Position numbers and translations under genes: made by a program. This document shows positions 23,301 to 36,532 of a stretch of DNA of 64,000 nt, one piece after another (position 1 is the first letter of the stretch; every line of letters begins with the position of its first letter). Below the pieces are notes generated by a model. It worked only from the letters and a program-made list of their open reading frames with translations. It did no database searches and was not told the origin of the DNA. Source of the DNA: Actinostola sp. cb2023 (lineage: Eukaryota; Cnidaria; Anthozoa; Actiniaria; Actinostolidae); assembly GCA_033675265.1 (NCBI GenBank), contig JAUJYZ010001593.1, forward strand, positions 62,001 through 126,000, in the 5' to 3' direction.

Positions 23301-26300
23301 ATGTTAAGAAATGTCCTGCACCAGGTCAGACCTAGTGGTGGTGTTACACTACTAATACTAGTACAAGATGGGAGTACTGTAATGTTAAGAAATGTCCTGC
23401 ACCAGGTACTAATAGACCTAGTGGTGGTGTTACACTACTAATACTAGTACAAGATGGGAGTACTGTAATGTTAAGAAATGTCCTGCACCAGGTACTAATA
23501 GACCTAGTTGTGATGTTACACTACTAATACTAGAACAAGATGGGAGTACTGTAATATTAAGAAATGTCCAGCACCAGGTACCTATAGACCTAGTTGTGGT
23601 GTTACACTACTAATACTAGAACAAGATGGGAGTACTGTAATGTTAAGAAATGTCCAGCACCAGGTACTAATAGACCTAGTTGTGGTGTTACACTACTAGT
23701 ACTAGTACAAGATGGGAGTACTGTAATGTTAAGAAATGTCCTGCACCAGGTACCTATAGACCTAGTTGTGGTGTTACACTACTAATACTAGTACAAGATG
23801 GGAGTACTGTAATGTTAGGAAATGTCCTGCACCAGGTACTAATAGACCTAGTGGTGGTGTTACACTACTAATACTAGAACAAGATGGGAGTACTGTAATG
23901 TTAAGAAATGTCCTGCATCAGGTACTAATAGACCTAGTGGTGGTGTTACACTACTAATACTAGTACAAGATGGGAGTACTGTAATGTTAAGAAATGTCCA
24001 GCACCAGGTACTAATAGACCTAGTTGTGGTGTTACACTACTAATACTAGAACAAGATGGGAGTACTGTAATGTTAAGAAATGTCCAGCACCAGGTACTAA
24101 TAGACCTAGTTGTGGTGTTACACTACTAATACTAGAACAAGATGGGAGTACTGTAATGTTAGGAAATGTCCTGCACCAGGTACTAATAGACCTAGTTGTG
24201 GTGTTACACTACTAATACTAGAACAAGATGGGAGTACTGTAATGTTAGGAAATGTCCTGCACCAAGTACTAATAGACCTAGTTGTGGTGTTACACTACTA
24301 ATACTAGAACAAGATGGGAGTACTGTAATGTTAGGAAATGTCCTGCACCAAGTACTAATAGACCTAGTTGTGGTGTTACACTACTAATACTAGAACAAGA
24401 TGGGAGTACTGTAATGTTAGGAAATGTCCTGCACCAGGTACTAATAGACCTAGTTGTGGTGTTACACTACTAATACTAGAACAAGATGGAAGTACTGTAA
24501 TGTTAGGAAATGTCCTGCACCAGGTACTAATAGACCTAGTTGTGGTGTTACACTACTAATACTAGAACAAGATGGGAGTACTGTAATGTTAGGAAATGTC
24601 CTGCACCAGATACTAATAGACCTAGTGGTGGTGTTACACTACTAGTACTAGTAAAAGATGGTAGTACTGTAATGTTAGGAAATGTCTATAGTCGTGTATA
24701 TATATATCCACTGTTCTACTAAACAAAGTTCTTATTATATGTTTTTGTTCAGGACCCACTCTATCTCCTAAAGTACACGCTTTTTCCACTGGTCCTCACA
24801 AAATCTCTTTAGAATGGCAACCAGTTCCACTGCCATTTGTCCACGGCACTCCTCGTGGATTTCGAATTCGAATCAACAAATTTGGCGACGAAAACCCAAC
24901 GATAAATACAACGAGTCCAGACACCAAGTATTTTGAAGTAGAAAACCTGCAACCTTTGACTAAGTATACTTTGTCAGTGTTGGAATTTAATGAGCATGGA
25001 GATGGTCCTTGGAGTCGTCGTGTGTATGTACAGACAATGCCGCAAAGTAAGTAATAATTTGAAAGTTACCTATTGGAACAGGATATATAAAAGGAAAGAC
25101 ATATCGAATAGACTCGTTGCTTATTGAACAATATTTTAGACCACAAGAACAAGCAATATATTCAGATAACTAACTGATATTTCGACCTTTAATATATCTC
25201 AAGGTCATACTTTTTATCTTTAATATTACAGATTTCGTTGCCGTGAGCTTCACGTTAATTATTAAAGACAAGAAATTTAGTTCTCATTTGCTTAAGAGAA
25301 ATACGACACAATACAAAGCTTTGGGATCCGACATCAAATTTAAGGTAAGATTGTTGCAGAGCTTCAGGTTGTCATTTCTTGGTCTTGAAGCCATAAACAA
25401 GTGATCAAAATAATATTCTCATTTGCAATGTTCTGCAAACCATGAAGTCACCATTTTTATTTCAATCAGCTCTATAAACATTTTGAAAGCACACATGATG
25501 CAGGATACAGGATTTACCAAATCAAAATTATCCGATTCTTGTAAGTATATACCTGATATATTGAAAGAAAATATATAATTATCCTGCATATACCAATATG
25601 AGTATTAATATATTTACTATACCAGACAACTACCGCGATGGGCGACCACATTACGTGCATCGCCACATCAAAAGACTTATATAGTTGTCTTTACCACATT
25701 CATGCATTACCACCAACACAATCATCTCCACCAACCCTCGTGCATTACCACCAACACAATCATCTCCACCAACCCTCGTGCATTACCACCAACACAATCA
25801 TCTCCACCAACCCTCGTGCATTACCACCAACACAATCATCTCCACCAACCCTCGTGCATTACCACCAACACAATCATCTCCACCAACCCTCGTGCATTAC
25901 CACCAACACAATCATCTCCACCAACCCTCGTGCATTACCACCAACACAATCATCTCCACCAACCCTCGTGCATTACCACCAACACAATCATCTCCACCAA
26001 CCCTCGTGCATTACCACCAACACAATCATCTCCACCAACCCTCGTGCATTACCACCAACACAATCATCTCCACCAACTCTCCTGCATTACCACCAACACA
26101 ATCATCTCCACCAACCCTCGTGCATTACCACCAACACAATCATCTCCACCAACCCTCGTGCATTACCACACAACACAATCATCTCCACCAACCCTCCTGC
26201 ATTACCACCAACACAATCATCTCCACCAACCCTCGTGCATTACCACCAACACAATCATCTCCACCAACCCTCGTGCATTACCACCAACACAATCATCTCC

Positions 26301-29300
26301 ACCAACCCTCGTGCATTACCACCAACACAATCATCTCCACCAACCCTCCTGCATTACCACCAACACAATCATCTCCACCAACCCTCGTGCATTACCACCA
26401 ACACAATCATCTCCACCAACCCTCCTGCATTACCACCAACACAATCATCTCCACCAACCCTCGTGCATTACCACCAACACAATCATCTCCACCAACCCTC
26501 GTGCATTACCACCAACACAATCATCTCCACCAACCCTCGTGCATTACCACCAACACAATCATCTCCACCAACCCTCGTGCATTACCACCAACACAATCAT
26601 CTCCACCAACCCTCGTGCATTACCACCAACACAATCATCTCCACCAACCCTCGTGCATTACCACCAACACAATCATCTCCACCAACCCTCGTGCATTACC
26701 ACCAACACAATCATCTCCACCAACCCTCGTGCATTACCACCAACACAATCATCTCCACCAACCCTCGTGCATTACCACCAACACAATCATCTCCACCAAC
26801 CCTCGTGCATTACCACCAACACAATCATCTCCACCAACTCTCCTGCATTACCACCAACACAATCATCTCCACCAACCCTCGTGCATTACCACCAACACAA
26901 TCATCTCCACCAACCCTCGTGCATTACCAACAACACAATCATCTCCACCAACCCTCCTGCATTACCACCAACACAATCATCTCCACCAACCCTCGTGCAT
27001 TACCACCAACACAATCATCTCCACCAACCCTCGTGCATTACCACCAACACAATCATCTCCACCAACCCTCGTGCATTACCACCAACACAATCATCTCCAC
27101 CAACCCTCCTGCATTACCACCAACACAATCATCTCCACCAACCCTCGTGCATTACCACCAACACAATCATCTCCACCAACCCTCCTGCATTACCACCAAC
27201 ACAATCATCTCCACCAACCCTCGTGCATTACCACCAACACAATCATCTCCACCAACCCTCGTGCATTACCACCAACACAATCATCTCCACCAACCCTCGT
27301 GCATTACCACCAACACAATCATCTCCACCAACCCTCGTGCATTACCACCAACACAATCATCTCCACCAACCCTCGTGCATTACCACCAACACAATCATCT
27401 CCACCAACCCTCCTGCATTACCACCAACACAATCATCTCCACCAACCCTCGTGCATTACCACCAACACAATCATCTCCACCAACCCTCCTGCATTACCAC
27501 CAACACAATCATCTCCACCAACCCTCCTGCATTACCACCAACACAATCATCTCCACCAACCATCGTGCATTACCACCGACACAATCATCTCCACCAACCC
27601 TCGTGCATTACCACCGACACAATCATCTCCACCAACCCTCGTGTATTACCACCAACACAATCATCTCCACCAACCCTCGTGCATTACCACCAACACAATC
27701 ATCTCCACCAACCCTCCTGCATTACCACCAACACAATCATCTCCACCAACCCTCGTGCATTACCACCAACACAATCATCTCCACCAACCCTCGTGCATTA
27801 CCACCGACACAATCATCTCCACCAACCCTCGTGCATTACCACCAACACAATCATCTCCACCAACCCTCGTGCATTACCAACAACACAATCATCTCCACTA
27901 ACCCTCGTGCATTACCACCAACACAATCATCTCCACCAACCCTCGTGCATTACCACCAACACAATCATTTCCACCAACCCTCGTGCATTACCAACAACAC
28001 AATCATCTCCTCCAACCCTCGTGCATTACCACCAACACAATCATCTCCACCAACCCTCCTGCATTACCACCAACACAATCATCTCCACCAACCCTCGTGC
28101 ATTACCACCAACACAATCATCTCCACCAACCCTCGTGCATTACCACCGACACAATCATCTCCACCAACCCTCGTGCATTACCACCGACACAATCATCTCC
28201 ACCAACCCTCGTGCATTACCAACAACACAATCATCTCCACCAACCCTCGTGCATTACCACCAACACAATCATCTCCACCAACCCTCGTGCATTACCACCA
28301 ACACAATCATCTCCACCAACCCTCGTGCATTACCACCAACACAATCATCTCCACCAACCCTCGTGCATTACCACCAACACAATCATCTCCACCAACCCTC
28401 GTGCATTACCACCAACACAATCATCTCCACCAACCCTCCTGCATTACCACCAACACAATCATCTCCACCAACCCTCGTTCATTACCACCGACACAATCAT
28501 CTCCACCAACCCTCGTGCATTACCACCGACACAATCATCTCCACCAACCCTCGTGCATTACCACCGACACAATCATCTCCACCAACCCTCGTGTATTACC
28601 AACAACACAATCATCTCCACCAACCCTCGTGCATTACCACCAACACAATCATCTCCACCAACCCTCCTGCATTACCACCAACACAATCATCTCCACCAAC
28701 CCTCGTGCATTACCACCAACACAATCATCTCCACCAACCCTCGTGCATTACCACCGACACAATCATCTCCACCAACCCTCGTGCATTACCACCAACACAA
28801 CACAATCATCTCCACCAACCCTCGTGCATTACCAACAACACAATCATCTCCACCAACCCTCGTGCATTACCACCAACACAATCATCTCCACCAACCCTCG
28901 TGCATTACCACCAACACAATCATCTCCACCAACCCTCGTGCATTACCACCAACACAATCATCTCCACCAACCCTCGTGCATTACCACCAATACAATCATC
29001 TCCACCAACCCTCCTGCATTACCACCAACACAATCATCTCCACCAACCCTCGTGCATTACCACCAACACAATCATCTCCACCAACCCTCGTGCATTACCA
29101 CCGACACAATCATCTCCACCAACCCTCGTGCATTACCACCGACACAATCATCTCCACCAACCCTCGTGCATTACCAACAACACAATCATCTCCACCAACC
29201 CTCGTGCATTACCACCAACACAATCATCTCCACCAACCCTCGTGCATTACCACCAACACAATCATCTCCACCAACCCTCGTGCATTACCACCAACACAAT

Positions 29301-32300
29301 CATCTCCACCAACCCTCCTGCATTACCACCAACACAATCATCTCCACCAACCCTCGTGCATTACCACCAACACAATCATCTCCACCAACCCTCCTGCATT
29401 ACCACCAACACAATCATCTCCACCAACCATCGTGCATTACCACCAACACAATCATCTCCACCAACCCTCGTGCATTACCACCAACACAATCATCTCCACC
29501 AACCCTCGTGCATTACCACCGACACAATCATCTCCACCAACCCTCGTGCATTACCACCAACACAATCATCTCCACCAACCCTCCTGCATTACCACCAACA
29601 CAATCATCTCCACCAACCCTCGTGCATTACCACCAACACAATCATCTCCACCAACCCTCGTGCATTACCACCAACACAATCATCTCCACCAACCCCTCCT
29701 GCATTACCACCAACACAATCATCTCCACCACCCTCCTGCATTACCACCAACACAATCATCTCCACCAACCCTCGTGCATTACCACCAACACAATCATCTC
29801 CACCAACCCTCGTGCATTACCACCAACACAATCATCTCCACCAACCCTCGTGCATTACCACCAACACAATCATCTCCACCAACCCTCGTGCATTACCACC
29901 AACACAATCATCTCCACCAACCCTCGTTCATTACCACCGACACAATCATCTCCACCAACCATCGTGCATTACCACCTACACAATCATCTCCACCAACCCT
30001 CGTGCATTACCACCGACACAATCATCTCCACCAACCCTCGTGCATTACCACCAACACAATCATCTCCACCAACCCTCGTGCATTACCACCGACACAATCA
30101 TTTCCACCAACCCTCGTGCATTACCACCAACACAATCATCTCCACCAACCCTCGTGCATTACCACCAACACAATCATCTCCACCAACCCTCGTGCATTAC
30201 CACCAACACAATCATCTCCACCAACCCTCGTTCATTACCACCGACACAATCATCTCCACCAACCCTCGTGCATTACCACCAACACAATCATCTCCACCAA
30301 CCCTCGTGCATTACCACCAACACAATCATCTCCACCAACCCTCGTGCATTACCACCAACACAATCATCTCCACCAACCCTCCTGCATTACCACCAACACA
30401 ATCATCTCCACCAACCCTCGTGCATTACCACCAACACAATCATCTCCACCAACCCTCCTGCATTACCACCAACACAATCATCTCCACCAACCCTCACGCA
30501 TTACCACCAACACAATCATCTCCACCAACCCTCGTGCATTACCACCAACACAATCATCTCCACCAACCCTCGTGCATTACCACCAACACAATCATCTCCA
30601 CCAATCCTCCTGCATTACCACCAACACAATCATCTCCACCAACCCTCCTGCATTACCACCAACACAATCATCTCCACCAACCCTCGTGCATTACCACCAA
30701 CACAATCATCTCCACCAACCCTCGTGCATTACCACCAACACAATCATCTCCACCAACCCTCGTGCATTACCACCAACACAATCATCTCCACCAACCCTCG
30801 TTCATTACCACCACCACACAATCATCTCCACCCAACCATCGTGCATTACCACCTACACAATCATCTCCACCAACCCTCGTGCATTACCACCGACACAATC
30901 ATCTCCACCAACCCTCGTGCATTACCACCAACACAATCATCTCCACCAACCCTCGTGCATTACCACCGACACAATCATCTCCACCAACCCTCGTGCATTA
31001 CCACCAACACAATCATCTCCACCAACCCTCGTGCATTACCACCAACACAATCATCTCCACCAACCCTCGTGCATTACCACCAACACAATCATCTCCACCA
31101 ACCCTCGTTCATTACCACCGACACAATCATCTCCACCAACCCTCGTGCATTACCACCAATCACACAATCATCTCCACCAACCCTCGTGCATTACCACCAA
31201 CACAATCATCTCCACCAACCCTCGTGCATTACCACCAACACAATCATCTCCACCAACCCTCCTGCATTACCACCAACACAATCATCTCCACCAACCCTCG
31301 TGCATTACCACCAACACAATCATCTCCACCAACCCTCCTGCATTACCACCAACACAATCATCTCCACCAACCCTCGTACATTACCACCAACACAATCATC
31401 TCCACCAACCCTCGTGCATTACCACCAACACAATCATCTCCACCAACCCTCGTGCATTACCACCAACACAATCATCTCCACCAACCCTCCTGCATTACCA
31501 CCAACACAATCATCTCCACCAACCCTCCTGCATTACCACCAACACAATCATCTCCACCAACCCTCGTGCATTACCACCAACACAATCATCTCCACCAACC
31601 CTCCTGCATTACCACCAACACAATCATCTCCACCAACCCTCGTGCATTACCACCAACACAATCATCTCCACCAACCCTCGTGCATTACCACCAACACAAT
31701 CATCTCCACCAACCCTCGTGCATTACCACCGACACAATCATCTCCACCAACCCTCGTGCATTACCACCAACACAATCATCTCCACCAACCCTCCTGCATT
31801 ACCACCAACACAATCATCTCCACCAACCCTCGTGCATTACCACCAACACAATCATCTCCACCAACCCTCGTGCATTACCACCAACACAATCATCTCCACC
31901 AACCCTCCTGCATTACCACCAACACAATCATCTCCACCAACCCTCCTGCATTACCACCAACACAATCATCTCCACCAACCCTCGTGCATTACCACCAACA
32001 CAATCATCTCCACCAACCCTCGTGCATTACCACCAACACAATCATCTCCACCAACCCTCGTGCATTACCACCAACACAATCATCTCCACCACCAACCCTC
32101 GTGCATTACCACCACCACACAATCATCTCCACCAACCCTCGTTCATTACCACCGACACAATCATCTCCACCAACCCTCGTGCATTACCACCAACACAATC
32201 ATCTCCACCAACCCTCGTGCATTACCACCGACACAATCATCTCCACCAACCCTCGTGCATTACCACCAACACAATCATCTCCACCAACCCTCGTGCATTA

Positions 32301-35300
32301 CCACCGACACACAATCATCATTCCACCAACCCTCGTGCATTACCACCAACACAATCATCTCCACCAACCCTCGTGCATTACCACCAACACAATCATCTCC
32401 ACCAACCCTCGTGCATTACCACCAACACAATCATCTCCACCAACCCTCGTTCATTACCACCGACACAATCATCTCCACCAACCCTCGTGCATTACCACAC
32501 AACACAATCATCTCCACCAACCCTCGTGCATTACCACCAACACAATCATCTCCACCAACCCTCGTGCATTACCACCAACACAATCATCTCCACCAACCCT
32601 CGTGCATTACCACCAACACAATCATCTCCACCAACCCTCGTGCATTACCACCAACACAATCATCTCCACCAACCCTCCTGCATTACCACCAACACAATCA
32701 TCTCCACCAACCCTCGTACATTACCACCAACACAATCATCTCCACCAACCCTCGTGCATTACCACCAACACAATCATCTCCACCAACCCTCGTGCATTAC
32801 CACCAACACAATCATCTCCACCAACCCTCGTGCATTACCACCAACACAATCATCTCCACCAACCCTCCTGCATTACCACCAACACAATCATCTCCACCAA
32901 CCCTCCTGCATTACCACCAACACAATCATCTCCACCAACCCTCTGCATTACCACCAACACAATCATCTCCACCAACCCTCCTGCATTACCACCAACACAA
33001 TCATCTCCACCAACCCTCGTGCATTACCACCAACACAATCATCTCCACCAACCCTCGTGCATTACCACCATTACACAATCATCTCCACCAACCCTCGTGC
33101 ATTACCACCGACACAATCATCTCCACCAACCCTCGTGCATTACCACCAACACAATCATCTCCACCAACCCTCGTGCATTACCACCAACACAATCATCTCC
33201 ACCAACCCTCGTGCATTACCACCAACACAATCATCTCCACCAACCCTCGTGCATTACCACCAACACAATCATCTCCACCAACCCTCGTGCATTACCACCA
33301 ACACAATCATCTCACCACCAACCCTCGTGCATTACCACCAACACAATCATCTCCACCAACCCTCCTGCATTACCACCAACACAATCATCTCCACCAACCA
33401 TTACCATCGCGCATTACCACCAACACAATCATCTCCACCAACCCTCGTGCATTACCACCAACACAATCATCTCCACCAACCCTCGTGCATTACCACCAAC
33501 ACAATCATCTCCACCAACCCTCGTGCATTACCACCAACACAATCATCTCCACCAACCCTCGTGCATTACCACCAACACAATCATCTCCACCAACCCTCGT
33601 GCATTACCACCAACACAATCATCTCCACCAACCCTCGTGCATTACCACCAACACAATCATCTCCACCAACCCTCGTGCATTACCACCAACACAATCATCT
33701 CCACCAACCCTCGTGCATTACCACCAACACAATCATCTCCACCAACCCTCGTGCATTACCACCAACACAATCATCTCCACCAACCCTCGTGCATTACCAC
33801 CAACACAATCATCTCCACCAACCCTCTGCATTACCACCAACACAATCATCTACCCTCGTGCATTACCACCAACACAATCATCTCCACCAACCCTCGTGCA
33901 TTACCACCAACACAATCATCTCCACCAACCCTCGTGCATTACCACCAACACAATCATCTCCACCAACCCTCGTGCATTACCACCAACACAATCATCTCCA
34001 CCAACCCTCGTGCATTACCACCAACACAATCATCTCCACCAACCCTCGTGCATTACCACCAACACAATCATCTCCACCAACCCTCGTGCATTACCACCAA
34101 CACAATCATCTCCACCAACCCTCGTGCATTACCACCAACACAATCATCTCCACCAACCCTCGTGCATTACCACCAACACAATCATCTCCACCAACCCTCG
34201 TGCATTACCACCGACACAATCATCTCCACCAACCCTCGTGCATTACCACCAACACAATCATCTCCACCAACCCTCGTGCATTACCACCAACACAATCATC
34301 TCCACCAACCCTCGTGCATTACCACCAACACAATCATCTCCACCAACCCTCGTGCATTACCACCAACACAATCATCTCCACCAACCCTCGTGCATTACCA
34401 CCAACACAATCATCTCCACCAACCCTCGTGCATTACCACCAACACAATCATCTCCACCAACCCTCGTGCATTACCACCACTGACACAATCATCTCCACCA
34501 ACCCTCGTGCATTACCACCGACACAATCATCTCCACCAACCCTCGTGCATTTACCACCAACACAATCATCTCCACCAACCCTCGTGCATTACCACCAACA
34601 CAATCATCTCCACCAACCCTCGTGCATTACCGCCAACACAATCATCTCCACCAACCCTCGTGCATTTACCACCAACACAATCATCTCCACCAACCCTCGT
34701 GCATTACCACCGACACAATCATCTCCACCAACCCTCGTGCATTACCACCGACACAATCATCTCCACCAACCCTCGTGCATTACCACCAACACAATCATCT
34801 CCACCAACCCTCGTGCATTACCACCAACACAATCATCTCCACCAACCCTCGTGCATTACCGCCGACACAATCATCATCTCACACCAACAATCGTGCATTA
34901 CCACCAACACAATCATCTCCACCAACCCTCGTGCATTACCACCGACACAATCATCTCCACCAACCCTCGTGCATTACCACCGACACAATCATCTCCACCA
35001 ACCCTCGTACATTACCACGAACACACAATCATCTCCACCAACCCTCGTGCATTACCACCGACACAATCATCTCCACCAACCCTCGTGCATTACCACCAAC
35101 ACAATCATCTCCACCAACCCTCGTGCATTAACACCAACACAATCATCTCCACCAACCCTCGTGCATTACCACCAACACAATCATCTCCACCAACCCTCGT
35201 ACATTACCACCAACACAATCATCTCCAGCAACCCTCGTATATTACCACCAACACAATCATCTCCACCAACCCTCGTACATTACCACCAACACAATCATCT

Positions 35301-36444
35301 TCGCCAACGCCAATCATCTTCGTCATCTTTGCCTTACCGTTTGTGTCTGCGTGTTTTTTTTCCACAAATATTTCATGACTAGCCTTTCATGAAATGATTT
35401 GTAATACCTTACGCGGTTCGAACACTCTGCGGTTCGTCTATTATTTATGTTATAGTATGTGCCTTCTATTTCTACAGCAACGGGAGTGTTGGAGTGGAAT
35501 TTGACATCACTGCTGAACTGCTAAGTGCGACGTCGGTGTCAGTGACGCACGACATCACTGTCAGAATCTTGAAAGATTCCCAAACTAACGTGTCTAAAGC
35601 ATTACTGTTCACCTCACTTCTTGTGAAAGGTACATGCGAGCTTTAACTGCATGTGTCAGCGATTTCTATTGATTTGTGTATTTGTTAATTAAATGTAGGC
35701 ATATTAATATATTTGAATGCTTGTTTGTTCCAAGCTCCCCCTCCACCACCAGCACACCTACGTCATAGTGACGTCGGTGATACGTCAGTGACTGTTGATT
35801 GGTCAGCTCCTGCTCACCAGGAACCGTTCAGAATCACCAACTACACCGTCCAGTACAAGAAGGCTGATACTGAGATGTCATATTATGATGCTGTTGTTGT
35901 CGGCTCAGACCAGAGGACAGTTGATGTGGATAATTTAGACTCGAATACTAAATATCTGTTGCGTGTTGTGTCTATGAATGCCTATGGATCACAACCGAGT
36001 GAAATGATGGCTGTCAAGACTAAAGGTTAGTGATTCATCGATTTACTTTTGGAAGAGACGATTGAAGTTATCAATGGAAATGGCTGAATGAATGAATAAC
36101 AAAAGAACAACCGAATGAAATAAGGTATGCGATGGAAAGGAGGAACGAATGAATGGGTCGAGTTCCTTAGAGAAAGAAAGTAATGACCTGAGGTGATAGG
36201 CGTTTTCTTCAAATCAACGTATCTAATTAACCCATTTCTCCTTTAATTTTAAAATTCAGCTAGTTCCCAAGCCAGTACTTCAATAGTCGCCATCGTTACA
36301 CCTATTGTTGTTATGGCTGTTGTGTTCATTGGAGTAGGGATTCTCTTTTGGAGATGGTGTTACAAGAAACGACAGAAAGCAAGAAATCTGAAAGCAAGAA
36401 TTGAGAGAGTAAGAATGATGATGATGATAATAATAATAATGATG

Positions 36445-36532
<88 letters not shown>

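Noticed and set aside
9148..24691. Regular direct repeats resembling a CRISPR array
   Set aside because: Units are contiguous with no unique spacers, derived from adjacent coding exons, in a eukaryotic genome.
15787..24722. Dozens of 63-72-residue frames beginning MWCYTTNT
   Set aside because: They are products of the 86-bp kringle-end repeat shifting frame each unit; each ends at the same TAA and none has its own gene structure.
25638..35382. Giant open frames (over 3000 codons) of His/Pro/Thr-rich repeats
   Set aside because: Open in all three forward frames because the 38-bp unit has no stop codon; the preceding SEA exon reads TTC TTG TAA through the donor, and splicing to SEA exon 3 is well supported.
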